The position numbers and the translations under genes were made by a program. A stretch of DNA of 64,000 bases from Synchiropus splendidus (taxonomy: Eukaryota > Chordata > Actinopteri > Syngnathiformes > Callionymidae): assembly GCF_027744825.2 (NCBI RefSeq), contig NC_071349.1:2790001-2854000 (forward strand). Direction: 5' to 3'. How positions within the stretch are numbered: the stretch's first letter is position 1; the number at the start of each line of letters is the position of its first letter. Below the pieces are notes generated by a model. The model was not told the origin of the DNA, did no database searches, and worked only from the letters and a program-made list of their open reading frames with translations. Positions 12,793-25,128 of this stretch are shown in pieces.

Positions 12793-15556
12793 GTTGCACA
12801 TCAAATCTAAGCTGTCTGATGTGTTTTTCCAAAGTTATCAACATTTTCATGTTTGGCGTTCCGCAATCGACCTTATCTCAGGCTGAAAACGCGTTTCACG
12901 CATTGTGCCATAACTTTGCATAAAGCTTCAGAACATGAAATTTTCACCTACCGCTATAGTAGAAAGGGCCTTTCTAGTAGTTGCACATGAAATCGAAGCT
13001 GTCTGAAGTGTCTTTAATAAGTTATCAACATTTTTATGTTTGGCATTCCAGAATCGACCTTATCTCTGGCTGAAAACGCGTTTTCTGCATTGTGCCACAA
13101 CTTTGCAGGGAAACTTCAGAACATGAAATTTTCACCTCCCACAATAGCATATAGGGTCTTTCTAATATTGGACACATCAAATCTAAGCTGTCTGAAGTGT
13201 TTTTCCAAAGTTATCAACACTTTTATGTTTGGCGTTCCGGAATCGACCTTATCTCAGGCTGAAAACGCGTTTTACGCATTGTGCCATAACTTTGCATAAA
13301 GCTTCAGCACATTACATTTTCACATCCCACCAAAGCAGAAAGGGTCTTTCTAGTAGTTGCACATCAAATCTAAGCTGTCTGAAGTGTTTTTCCAAAGTTA
13401 TCATATTTTTTATGTTTGGCGTTCCTGAATCGACCTTATCTCAGGCTGAAAACGTGTTTTCTGCATTGTGCCATAACTTTGCAGGGAAGCCTCAGAACAA
13501 GAAATTTTCACCTAGCGCTATAGTAGAAAGGGCCTTTCTAGTAGTTGCACATCAAATCTAAGCTGTCTGAAGTGTCTTTAATAAGTTATCAACATTTTTA
13601 TGTTTGGCATTCCAGAATCGACCTTATCTCTGCCTGAAAACGCGTTTTCTGCATTGTGCCACAACTTTGCAGGGAAACTTCAGAACATGAAATTTTCACC
13701 TCCCACAATAGCATATAGGGTCTTTCTAATAGTTGCTCATCAAATCTAAGCTGTCTGAAGTGTTTTTCCAAAGTTATCAACATTTTTATGTTTGGCGTTC
13801 CGGAATCGACCTTATCTCAGGCTGAAAACGCGTTTTACGCATTGTGCCATAACTTTGCATAAAGCTTCAGAACATTACATTTTCACATCCCACTAAAGCA
13901 GAAAGGGTCTTTCTAGTAGTTGCACATCAAATCTAAGCTGTCTGAAGTGTATTTCAAAAGTTATCATATTTTTTATGTTTGGCGTTCCTGAATCGACCTT
14001 ATCTCAGGCTGAAAACGTGTTTAACGCATTGTTCCATAACTTTGCAGGGAAGCTTCAGAACATGAAATTTTCACCTCCCACAATGGCAGAAAGGGTCTTT
14101 CTAGTAGTTGCACATCAAATCTAAGCTGTCTGAAGTGTTTTTCCAAAATTATCAACATTTTCATATTTGGCGTTCCGGAATCGACCTTATCTCAGGCTGA
14201 AAATGTGTTTTACGCATTGTGCCATAACTTTGCATGGAAGCTTCAGAACATCGAATTTTCAACTCCCACTATAGCAGAAAGGGTCTTTCAAGTAGTTGCA
14301 GATCAAATCTAAGCTGTCTGAAATGTTTTTCCAAAGTTATCAACATTTTTATGTTTGGCGTTCTGGACCCCACCTTATCTCAGTCTGAAAACGTGTTTTT
14401 TGCATTGTGCCATAACTTTGCAGGGAAGCCTCAGAACATGAAATTTCCACCTGCCGCTATAGTAGAAAGGGTTTTTCTAGTAGTTGCTCATCGAATCTAA
14501 GCTGTCTTAAGTGTCTTTTCGAAGTTATCAACACTTTTATGTTTGGCGTTCCAGAATCGACCTTATCTCAGCCTGAAAACGCGTTTTACGCATGGTGCCA
14601 TAACTTTGCAGGGAAGCTTCAGAACATCAAATTTTCACCTCCCACAATGGCAGAAAGGGTCTTTCTAGTAGTTGCACATCAAATCTAAGCTGTCTGAAAT
14701 GTTTTTCCAAAGTTATCAACATTTTTATGTTTGGCGTTCTGGAACCCACCTTATCTCAGGCTGAAAACGCGTTTTCTGCATTGTGCCATAACTTTGCAGG
14801 GAAGCTTCAGAAGATGATATTTTAACCTCCCGCTATTGCAGAAAGGGTCTGTCTTGTAGTTGCACATCAAATCTAAGCTGTCTGAAGTGTTTTTCCAAAG
14901 TTATCAACATTTTTATGTTTTGCGTTCCTGAATCAACCTTATCTCAGGCTGAAAACGCGTTTAACGCATTGTTCCATAAATTTGCAGGGAAGCTTCAGAA
15001 CATGAAATTTTCAGATCCCACTATAGCAGAAAGGGTCTTTCTAGTAGTTGCAAATCAAATGTAAGCTGTCTGAAGTGTTTTTCCAAAGTTATCTACATTT
15101 TTATGTTTGGCGTTTCGGAATCGACCTTATCTCAGGCTGAAAACGCGTTTTACGCATTGTGCCACAACTTTGCATAAAGCTTCAGAACATGAAATTTTCA
15201 CCTCCCTCTATAGCAGACAGGGTCTTTCTAGTAGTTTCACATGAATTCTAAGCTGTCTGAAGTGTTTTTCCAAAGTTATCAACATTTTTATGTTTGGCGT
15301 TCCGGAATCGACTTTATCTCAGGCTGAAAACGTGGTTTCCGCATTGTGCCATAACTTTGCAAGGAAGCTTCAGAACATGAAATTTTAAACTTCCACCATT
15401 GCAGAAAAGGTCTTTCTGGTAGTTGCACATCAAATCTAAGCTGTCAGAAGTGTTTTTCCAAACTTTCCAACATTTTTATGTTTGGCGTTCGGGAACCCAC
15501 CTTATCTCAAGCTGAAAACGCGTTTTCTGCATTGTGCCATAACTTTGCAGGGAAGC
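12793..15556 (+). repeat. 15-monomer higher-order unit, copy 2
   Basis: Second copy of the 2817-bp unit, matching 9976-12739 over 2764 bp with a single mismatch noted. The near-exact multiple of the monomer length and the almost direct abutment are what one unequal crossover between misaligned monomers would produce. Its proximal part is also the third copy of sequence first seen at about 3598-5752. Confidence 0.92.
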
Positions 15557-15927
15557 CTCAGAACAAGAAATTTTCACCTACCGCTATAGTAGAAAGGACC
15601 TTTCTAGTAGTTGCACATCAAATTTAAGCTGTCTGAAGTGTCTTTCATAAGTTATCAACATTTTTATGTTTGGCATTCCAGAATCGACCTTATCTCTTGC
15701 TGAAAACGCGTTTTCTGCATTGTGCCACAACTTTGCAGGGAAACTTCAGAACATGAAATTTTCACCTCCCACAATAGCATATAGGGTCTTTCTAATAGTT
15801 GCACATCAAATCTAAGCTGTCTGAAGTGTTTTTCCAAAGTTATCCACATTTTAATGTTTGGCGTTCCGGAATCGACCTTATCTCAGGCTGAAAACGCGTT
15901 TTACGCATTGTCCCATAACTTTGCATC

Positions 15928-16891
15928 AAGCTTCAGAACATGAAATTTTCACCTCCCACGATAGCAGAGAGGGTCTTTCTAGTAGTTGCAGATCAAAACT
16001 AAGCTGTCTGAAATGTTTTTCCAAAGTTATCTACATTTTTATGTTTGGCGTTTCGGAATCGAACTTATCTCAGGCTGAAAACGTGTTTTCTGCATTGTGC
16101 CATAACTTTGCAGGGAAGCTTCAGAACATGAAATTTTCAGATCCCACTATAGCAGAAAGGGTCTTTCTAGTAGTTGCAAATCAAATGTAAGCTGTCTGAA
16201 GTGTTTTTCCAAAGTTATCTACATTTTTATGTTTGGCGTTTCGGAATCGACCTTATCTCAGGCTTATAACGCGATTTACGCATTCTGCCATAACTTTGCA
16301 GGGAAGCTTCTGAACATGAAATTTACAAATCCCACTATAGCAGAAAGGGTCTTTCTAGTAGTTGCACATCAAATCTAAGCTGTTTGAAGTGTTTTTCCAA
16401 GGTTATCAACATTTTTATGTTTGGCGTTCCGGAATCAACCTTATCTCAGGCTGAAAACGCGTTTTTTGCATTGTGCCATAACTTTGCAGGGAAGCTTCAG
16501 AACATGAAATTTACAAATCCCACTATAGCAGAAAGGGTCTTTCTAGTAGTTGCACATCAAATCTAAGCTGTCTGAAGTGTTTTTCCAAAGTTATCAACAT
16601 TTTTATGTTTGGCGTTCCGGAATCGACTTTATCTCAGGCTGAAAACGCCTTTTACACATTGTTTCATAACTTTGCAGGGAAGGTTCAGAACATCAAATTT
16701 TCACCTCCCACTATAGGAGAAATGGTCTTTCTAGTAGTTGCACATCAAATCTAAGCTGTCTGAAGTGTTTTTCCAAAGTAATCAACATTTTTATGTTTGG
16801 CGTTCGGGAACCCACCTTATCTCAGGCTGTGAGCGCGTTTTCTGCATTGTGGCATAACTTTGGAGGAAAGCTTCAGAACATGAAATTTTCA
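15928..16891 (+). repeat. Five-monomer 940-bp tandem duplication, unit 1
   Basis: This segment repeats at 16868-17831 with an offset of exactly 940 bp, five times 188. Identity runs for 964 bp with one mismatch noted (AGAGA near 15969 versus AGAAA). The first 24 bp of unit 2 are thus also the last 24 bp of unit 1's match. It contains recognisable variant monomers, such as one with CAGGCTTATAACGCGATTTACG near 16260. Confidence 0.92.
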
Positions 16892-17831
16892 CCTCCCACG
16901 ATAGCAGAAAGGGTCTTTCTAGTAGTTGCAGATCAAAACTAAGCTGTCTGAAATGTTTTTCCAAAGTTATCTACATTTTTATGTTTGGCGTTTCGGAATC
17001 GAACTTATCTCAGGCTGAAAACGTGTTTTCTGCATTGTGCCATAACTTTGCAGGGAAGCTTCAGAACATGAAATTTTCAGATCCCACTATAGCAGAAAGG
17101 GTCTTTCTAGTAGTTGCAAATCAAATGTAAGCTGTCTGAAGTGTTTTTCCAAAGTTATCTACATTTTTATGTTTGGCGTTTCGGAATCGACCTTATCTCA
17201 GGCTTATAACGCGATTTACGCATTCTGCCATAACTTTGCAGGGAAGCTTCTGAACATGAAATTTACAAATCCCACTATAGCAGAAAGGGTCTTTCTAGTA
17301 GTTGCACATCAAATCTAAGCTGTTTGAAGTGTTTTTCCAAGGTTATCAACATTTTTATGTTTGGCGTTCCGGAATCAACCTTATCTCAGGCTGAAAACGC
17401 GTTTTTTGCATTGTGCCATAACTTTGCAGGGAAGCTTCAGAACATGAAATTTACAAATCCCACTATAGCAGAAAGGGTCTTTCTAGTAGTTGCACATCAA
17501 ATCTAAGCTGTCTGAAGTGTTTTTCCAAAGTTATCAACATTTTTATGTTTGGCGTTCCGGAATCGACTTTATCTCAGGCTGAAAACGCCTTTTACACATT
17601 GTTTCATAACTTTGCAGGGAAGGTTCAGAACATCAAATTTTCACCTCCCACTATAGGAGAAATGGTCTTTCTAGTAGTTGCACATCAAATCTAAGCTGTC
17701 TGAAGTGTTTTTCCAAAGTAATCAACATTTTTATGTTTGGCGTTCGGGAACCCACCTTATCTCAGGCTGTGAGCGCGTTTTCTGCATTGTGGCATAACTT
17801 TGGAGGAAAGCTTCAGAACATGAAATTTTCA
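16868..17831 (+). repeat. Five-monomer 940-bp tandem duplication, unit 2
   Basis: Second unit of the 940-bp duplication that starts at 15928. The match ends where unit 2 has TTTTCAATTCCC and unit 1 has TTTTCACCTCCC. From 17482 onward this unit also belongs to a longer segment that is repeated near 22345-24458, so duplication blocks of different ages overlap here. Confidence 0.9.
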
Positions 17832-19407
17832 ATTCCCATTATAGCAGAAAGGGTCTTTCTCGTACTTGCACATCAAATCTAAGCTGTCTGAAGTGTATTT
17901 CCAAAGTTATAAACATTTTAATGTTTGGCGTTCCGGAATCGACCTTATCTCAGGCTGAATACGAGTTTTCTGCATTGTGCCATAACTTTGCAGGGAATCT
18001 TCAGAACATGAAATTTTCACCTCCCACTATATCAGAAAGGGTATTTCTAATAGTTGCACATCAAATCTAAGTTGTCTGAAGTGTTTTTCCAAAGTTATCA
18101 ACATTCTTATGTTTGGCGTTCTGGAACCCACCTTATCTCAGGCTGAAAACGTGTTTTCTGCATTGTGCCATAACTTTGCAGGGAAACTTCAGAACATGAA
18201 ATTTTCACGTCCAACTATAGCAGAAAGGTTCTTTCTAGTAGTTGCACATCAAATCTAAGCTGTCTGAAGTGTTTTTCCAAAGTTATCAACATTTTTATGT
18301 TTGGCGTTCTGTAACCCACCTTATCTCAGGCTGAAAACGCGTTTTCTGCATTGTGCCGTAACTTTGCAGGGAGACTTCAGAACATGAAATTTTCTCTTCC
18401 CACTATAGCAGAAAGGGTATTTCTAGTAGTTGCACATCAAATCTTAGCAGTCTGAAGTGTTTTTCCAAAGTTATCAACATTTTTATGTTTGGCGTTCTGA
18501 AATCAATCTTATCTCAGGCTGAAAACGCGTTTTACGTACTGTGCCATAACTTTGCAGGGAAGCCTCAGAACATGAAATTTTAACCTCCCACTATAGCAGA
18601 AAGGGTCTTTCTAGTAGTTGCACATCAAATCTAAACTGTCGAAAGTGTTTTTCCAAAGTTATCAACATTTTTATTATTGGCGTTTCGGAAGCGAACTTAT
18701 CACCGGATGAAAACGCGTTTTCTGCATTGTGCCATAACTTTGCAGGGAACCTTCAGAACATGAAATTTTAACTTCCCACTATAGCAGAAAAGGTCATTCG
18801 AGAAGTTGCACATAAAATCTAAGCTGTCTTGAAGTGTTTTTATGAAGTTATCAACATTTTTATGTTTGGCGTTCCGGAACCTACCTTATCTCAGCCTGAA
18901 AACGCGTTTTACATATTTTGCCATAACTTTGCAGGGAAGCTTCAGAACATGAAATTTTAACATCCCACTATGGCAGAAAGGGTCTTTCTAGTAGTTGCAC
19001 ATCAAATCTAAGCTGTCTGAAGTGTTTTTCCAAAGTTATCAATATTTTTATGTTTGGCGTTTCGGAATCGACCTTATCTCAGGCTGAAAACGCATTTCCT
19101 GCATTGTGGCATAACTTTGCAGGGAAGCTTCAGAACATGAAATTTTCACCTCCCACTGTAGCTAAAAGGGTCTTTCTAGTAGTTGCACATCAAATCTAAG
19201 CTGTCTGAGGTGTTTTTCCAAAGTTATCAACATTTTTATGTTTGGCGTTCTGGAACCCACCTAATCTCGGGCTGAAAACGCGTTTCCTGCATTGTTGCAT
19301 AACTTTGCAGGGATGCTTCAGAACATGAAATGTTCGCCTCCCACTATAGCAGATAGGGTCTTTCGAGGAGTTGCACATCAAATCTAAGCTGTCTGAAGTG
19401 TTTTTCC
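17482..19407 (+). repeat. Satellite segment repeated about 5 kb downstream, copy 1
   Basis: This segment matches 22345-24458 in two parts. The first part has an offset of 4863 bp (to roughly 18000). The second has an offset of 5051 bp (to roughly 19407). The difference, 188 bp, is one whole extra monomer in the downstream copy, at about 22880-23068. Shared private changes include TTTCTCGTACTTGCAC, ATTATTGGCGTTTCGG and GTCATTCGAGAAGTTGC. Several single-base mismatches separate the copies, so it looks older than the 4.49-kb duplication. Confidence 0.85.
18738..19180 (+). repeat. Local duplication with offset 1210 bp, copy 1
   Basis: Matches about 19948-20390 with an offset of 1210 bp. Both carry the unusual GTCATTCGAGAAGTTGC and GTCTTGAAGTGTTTTTATG changes. 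Directly after this match the upstream copy has an additional monomer (about 19180-19355) that the downstream copy lacks, reducing the offset to 1022 bp for the following stretch. A third related copy lies within 23790-24240. Confidence 0.82.
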
Positions 19408-19941
19408 AAAGTTATCAACATTTTTATGTTTGGCGTTCTGGAACCCACCTTATCTCAGGCTGAAAACGCGTTTTCTGCATTGTGCCATAACTTTGCAGGA
19501 AAGCTTATGTTTGGCGCTCCAGAAACAACCTTATCTCAGGCTGAAAATGCGTTTTACATATTTTGCCATAACTTTGCAGGGAAGCTTCACAACATGAAAT
19601 TTTGACATCCCACTATAGCAGAAAGGGTCTTTCTAGTAGTTGCACATCAAATCTAAGCTATCTGAAGTGTTTTTCCAAAGTTATCAACATTCTTATGTTT
19701 GGCGATCCGGAATCAACCTTATCTCAGGCTGAAAACGCGTTTTACGCATTGTGCCATAACTTTGCAGGAAAGCTTCAGAACATGAAATTTTCAATTCCCA
19801 CTATAGCAGAAAGGGTCTTTCTAGTAGTTGCACATCAAATCTAAGCTGTCTGAAGTGTTTTTCCAAAGTTATCAATATTTTTATGTTTGGCTTTCCGGAA
19901 TCGACCTTATCTCAGGCTGAAAACGCGTTTCCTGCATTGTG
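19355..19941 (+). repeat. 1022-bp-offset duplication containing a truncated monomer, copy 1
   Basis: Matches 20377-20963 over 587 bp with no mismatch noted. The offset, 1022 bp, is not a multiple of 188. It is explained by five full monomers, one of them 1 bp longer, plus one truncated monomer of about 81 bp. The truncated monomer junction lies at 19506/19507. Confidence 0.88.
19501..19512 (+). repeat. Truncated monomer junction (107-bp internal deletion), copy 1
   Basis: Here AAGCTT is joined directly to ATGTTTGGCG. In a full monomer about 107 bp lie between these two segments, from CAGAACATG to the T-run before ATGTTTGG. The same junction occurs at 20528/20529 and 25122/25123, each time followed by the shared variant GCTCCAGAAACAACC. 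One deletion later multiplied by duplication is more likely than three separate deletions. Confidence 0.9.
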
Positions 19942-20376
19942 CCATAACTTTGCAGGGAACCTTCAGAACATGAAATTTTAACTTCCCACTATAGCAGAAA
20001 AGGTCATTCGAGAAGTTGCACATAAAATCTAAGCTGTCTTGAAGTGTTTTTATGAAGTTATCAACATTTTTATGTTTGGCGTTCCGGAACCTACCTTATC
20101 TCAGCCTGAAAACGCGTTTTACATATTTTGCCATAACTTTGCAGGGAAGCTTCAGAACATGAAATTTTAACATCCCACTATGGCAGAAAGGGTCTTTCTA
20201 GTAGTTGCACATCAAATCTAAGCTGTCTGAAGTGTTTTTCCAAAGTTATCAATATTTTTATGTTTGGCGTTTCGGAATCGACCTTGTCTCAGGCTGAAAA
20301 CGCATTTCCTGCATTGTGGCATAACTTTGCAGGGAAGCTTCAGAACATGAAATTTTCACCTCCCACTGTAGCTAAA

Positions 20377-20963
20377 AGGGTCTTTCGAGGAGTTGCACAT
20401 CAAATCTAAGCTGTCTGAAGTGTTTTTCCAAAGTTATCAACATTTTTATGTTTGGCGTTCTGGAACCCACCTTATCTCAGGCTGAAAACGCGTTTTCTGC
20501 ATTGTGCCATAACTTTGCAGGAAAGCTTATGTTTGGCGCTCCAGAAACAACCTTATCTCAGGCTGAAAATGCGTTTTACATATTTTGCCATAACTTTGCA
20601 GGGAAGCTTCACAACATGAAATTTTGACATCCCACTATAGCAGAAAGGGTCTTTCTAGTAGTTGCACATCAAATCTAAGCTATCTGAAGTGTTTTTCCAA
20701 AGTTATCAACATTCTTATGTTTGGCGATCCGGAATCAACCTTATCTCAGGCTGAAAACGCGTTTTACGCATTGTGCCATAACTTTGCAGGAAAGCTTCAG
20801 AACATGAAATTTTCAATTCCCACTATAGCAGAAAGGGTCTTTCTAGTAGTTGCACATCAAATCTAAGCTGTCTGAAGTGTTTTTCCAAAGTTATCAATAT
20901 TTTTATGTTTGGCTTTCCGGAATCGACCTTATCTCAGGCTGAAAACGCGTTTCCTGCATTGTG
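20377..20963 (+). repeat. 1022-bp-offset duplication containing a truncated monomer, copy 2
   Basis: Second copy of the segment at 19355-19941. It carries the same truncated monomer with its junction at 20528/20529. The match ends at a C/G difference in CATTGTG(C/G)CATAAC. Confidence 0.88.
20523..20534 (+). repeat. Truncated monomer junction, copy 2
   Basis: AAGCTT joined to ATGTTTGGCG, identical to the junction at 19506/19507 and 1022 bp from it. Flanking variants are the same as in copy 1. Confidence 0.9.
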
Positions 20964-22344
20964 GCATAACTTTGCAGGGATGTTTCAGAACATGAAATTT
21001 TCACCTCCCACTGTAGCAGAAAGGGTCTTTCTAGTAGTTGCACATCAAATCTAAGCTGTCTGAAGTGTTTTTCGAAAGTTATCAACATTTTTATGTTTGG
21101 CGTTCTGGAACCCACCTAATCTCAGGCTGAAAACGCGTTTTCTGCATTGTGCCATAACTTTGCAGGGAAGCTTCAGAACATGAAATTTTTACCTCCCACT
21201 ATAGCAGAAAGGGTCTTTCTAGTAGTTGCACATCAAATCTAAGCTGTCTGAAGTGTTTTTCGAAAGTTATCAACATTTTTATGTTTGGCGTTCCGGAACC
21301 CACCTTATCTCAGGCTGAAAACGCGTTTTACGCATTGTGCCATAACTTTGCAGGAAAGCTTCACAACATGAAATTTTGACATCCCACTACAGCAGAAAGG
21401 GTTTTTCTAGTAGTTACACATCAAATCTAAGCTGTCTGAAGTGTTTTTCCAAAGTTATCAACATTTTTATGTTTGGCGTTCCGGAACCCACCTTATCTCA
21501 GGCTGTGAGCGCGTTTTCTGCATTGTGGCATAACTTTGGAGGAAAGCTTCAGAACATGAAATTTTCAATTCCCATTATAGCAGAAAGGGTCTTTCTCGTA
21601 CTTGCACATCAAATCTTAGCTGTCTGAAGTGTTTTTTGAAAGTTTTCAACATTTTTATGTTTGGCGTTCCAGAATCGACCTTATCTCAGGCTGAAAACGC
21701 GTTTTCTGCATTGTGCCACAACTTTGCAGGGAAACTTCAGAACATGAAATTTTCACCTCCCACTATAGCAGAAAGGGTCTTTCTAGTAGTTGCACATCAA
21801 ATCTAAGCTGTCTGAAGTGTTTTTTCAAAGTTATCATATTTTTATGTTTGGCGTTCCGTAATTGACCTTGTCTCATGCTGAAAACGCGTTTTCTGCATTG
21901 TGCCATAACTTTGCAGGGAAGCTTCAGAACATGACATTTCAACATCCCACTATAGCAGAAAGGGTCTTTCTAGTAGTTGCACATCAAATCTAAGCTGTTT
22001 GAAGTGTTTTTCGAAAGTTATCAACATTTTTATGTTTGGCGTTCCGGAATCGACCTTATCTCAGGCTGATAACGCGATTTACGCATTCTGCCATAACTTT
22101 GCAGGGAAGCTTCTGAACATGAAATTTTCAAATCCCACTATAGCAGAAAGGGTCTTTCTAGTAGTTGTACATCAAATCTAAGCTGTTTGAAGTATTTTTC
22201 CAAAGTTATCAACATTTTTATGTTTGGCGTTCCGGAATCAACCTTATCTCAGGCTGAAAACGCGTTTTCTGCATTGTGCCATAACTTTGCAGGGAAGCTT
22301 CAGAACATGAAATGTTCACCTCCCACTATAGCAGAAAGGGTCTC

Positions 22345-24458
22345 TCTAGTAGTTGCACATCAAATCTAAGCTGTCTGAAGTGTTTTTCCAAAGTTATCAA
22401 CATTTTTATGTTTGGCGTTCCGGAATCGACTTTATCTCAGGCTGAAAACGCCTTTTACACATTGTTTCATAACTTTGCAGGGAAGGTTCAGAACATCAAA
22501 TTTTCACCTCCCACTATAGGAGAAATGGTCTTTCTAGTAGTTGCACATCAAATCTAAGCTGTCTGAAGTGTTTTTCCAAAGTAATCAACATTTTTATGTT
22601 TGGCGTTCGGGAACCCACCTTATCTCAGGCTGTGAGCGCGTTTTCTGCATTGTGGCATAACTTTGGAGGAAAGCTTCAGAACATGAAATTTTCAATTCCC
22701 ATTATAGCAGAAAGGGTCTTTCTCGTACTTGCACATCAAATCTAAGCTGTCTGAAGTGTATTTCCAAAGTTATAAACATTTTAATGTTTGGCGTTCCGGA
22801 ATCGACCTTATCTCAGGCTGAATACGCGTTTTCTGCATTGTGCCATAATTTTGCAGGGAATCTTCAGAACATGACATTTTCACCTCCCACTATAGCAGAA
22901 AGGGTCTTTCTAGTAGTTGCACATCAAATCTAAGCTGTTTGAAGTGTTTTTCCAAAGTTATCAATATTTTTATGTTTGGCTTTCCGGAATTGACCTTATC
23001 TCAGGCTGAAAACGCGTTTCCTGCATTGTGCCATAACTTTGCAGGGAAGCTTCAGAACATGAAATTTTCACCTCCCACTATATCAGAAAGGGTATTTCTA
23101 ATAGTTGCACATCAAATCTAAGTTGTCTGAAGTGTTTTTCCAAAGTTATCAACATTCTTATGTTTGGCGTTCTGGAACCCACCTTATCTCAGGCTGAAAA
23201 CGTGTTTTCTGCATTGTGCCATAACTTTGCAGGGAAACTTCAGAACATGAAATTTTCACGTCCAACTATAGCAGAAAGGTTCTTTCTAGTAGTTGCACAT
23301 CAAATCTAAGCTGTCTGAAGTGTTTTTCCAAAGTTATCAACATTTTTATGTTTGGCGTTCTGTAACCCACCTTATCTCAGGCTGAAAACGCGTTTTCTGC
23401 ATTGTGCCGTAACTTTGCAGGGAGACTTCAGAACATGAAATTTTCTCTTCCCACTATAGCAGAAAGGGTATTTCTAGTAGTTGCTCATCAAATCTTAGCA
23501 GTCTGAAGTGTTTTTCCAAAGTTATCAACGTTTTTATGTTTGGCGTTCTGAAATCAATCTTATCTCAGGCTGAAAACGCGTTTTACGTACTGTGCCATAA
23601 CTTTGCAGGGAAGCCTCAGAACATGAAATTTTAACCTCCCACTATAGCAGAAAGGGTCTTTCTAGTAGTTGCACATCAAATCTAAACTGACGAAAGTGTT
23701 TTTCCAAAGTTATCAACATTTTTATTATTGGCGTTTCGGAAGCGAACTTATCTCCGGATGAAAACGCGTTTTCTGCATTGTGCCATAACTTTGCAGGGAA
23801 CCTTCAGAACATGAAATTTTAACTTCCCACTATAGCAGAAAAGGTCATTCGAGAAGTTGCACATAAAATCTAAGCTGTCTTGAAGTGTTTTTATGAAGTT
23901 ATCAACATTTTTATGTTTGGCGTTCCGGAACCCACCTTATCTCAGCCTGAAAACGCGTTTTACATATTTTGCCATAACTTTGCAGGGAAGCTTCAGAACA
24001 TGAAATTTTAACATCCCACTATGGCAGAAAGGGTCTTTCTCGTAGTTGCACATCAAATCTAAGCTGTCTGAAGTGTTTTTCCAAAGTTATCAATATTTTT
24101 ATGTTTGGCGTTTCGGAATCGACCTTATCTCAGGCTGAAAACGCATTTCCTGCATTGTGGCATAACTTTGCAGGGAAGCTTCAGAACATGAAATTTTCAC
24201 CTCCCACTGTAGCTAAAAGGGTCTTTCTAGTAGTTGCACATCAAATCTAAGCTGTCTGAGGTGTTTTTCCAAAGTTATCAACATTTTTATGTTTGGCGTT
24301 CTGGAACCCACCTAATCTCGGGCTGAAAACGCGTTTCCTGCATTGTTGCATAACTTTGCAGGGATGCTTCACAACATGAAAGGTTCGCCTCCCACTATAG
24401 CAGATAGGGTCTTTCGAGGAGTTGCACATCAAATCTAAGCTGTCTGAAGTGTTTTTCT
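22345..24458 (+). repeat. Satellite segment repeated about 5 kb upstream, copy 2
   Basis: Downstream counterpart of 17482-19407, carrying one extra monomer at about 22880-23068. That monomer has a TTTCCGGAATTGACC variant not found at the corresponding point upstream. The copies diverge near 24458, where this copy has TTTTTCTAGAAGTT and the upstream copy TTTTTCCAAAGTT. Confidence 0.85.
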
Positions 24459-25116
24459 AGAAGTTATCAACATTTTTATGTTTGGCGTTCTGGAACCCAC
24501 CTTATCTCAGGCTGAAAACGCGTTTTCTGCATTGTGCCATAACTTTGCACGGAAGCTTCAGAAGATGAAATTTTAACATCCCACTATAGCAGAAAGGGTC
24601 TTTCTAGTAGTTGCACATAAAATCTAAGTTGTCTGAAGTGTTTTTCCAAAGTTATCAACATTCTTATGTTTGGCGTTCCGGAATCAACCTTATCTCAGAC
24701 TGAAAACGTGTTTTCTGCATTGTGCCATAACTTTGCAGGGAAACTTCAAAACATGAAATTTTCACCTCCAACTATAGCAGAAAGGGTCTTTCTAGTAGTT
24801 TCACATCAAATCTAAGCTGTCTGAAGTGTTTTTCCAAAGTTATCAATATTTTTATGTTTGGCGTTCCGGAATCGACCTAATGTCAGGCTGAAAACGCGTT
24901 TCCTGCATTGTTGCATAAATTTGCAGGGATGCTTCAGAACATGAAATGTTCGCCTCCCACTATAGCAGATAGGGTCTTTCGAGGAGTTGCACATCAAATC
25001 TAAGCTGTCTGAAGTGTTTTTCCAAAGTTATCAACATTTTTATGTTTGGCGTTCTGGAACCCACCTTATCTCAGGCTGAAAACGCGTTTTCTGCATTGTG
25101 CCATAACTTTGCAGGA

Positions 25117-25128
25117 AAGCTTATGTTT
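25117..25128 (+). repeat. Truncated monomer junction, copy 3
   Basis: Third occurrence of the AAGCTT/ATGTTTGGCG junction, 4594 bp beyond copy 2. The following monomer has CTCTGGCTG where the other two have CTCAGGCTG, so this copy has begun to diverge. Confidence 0.88.
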
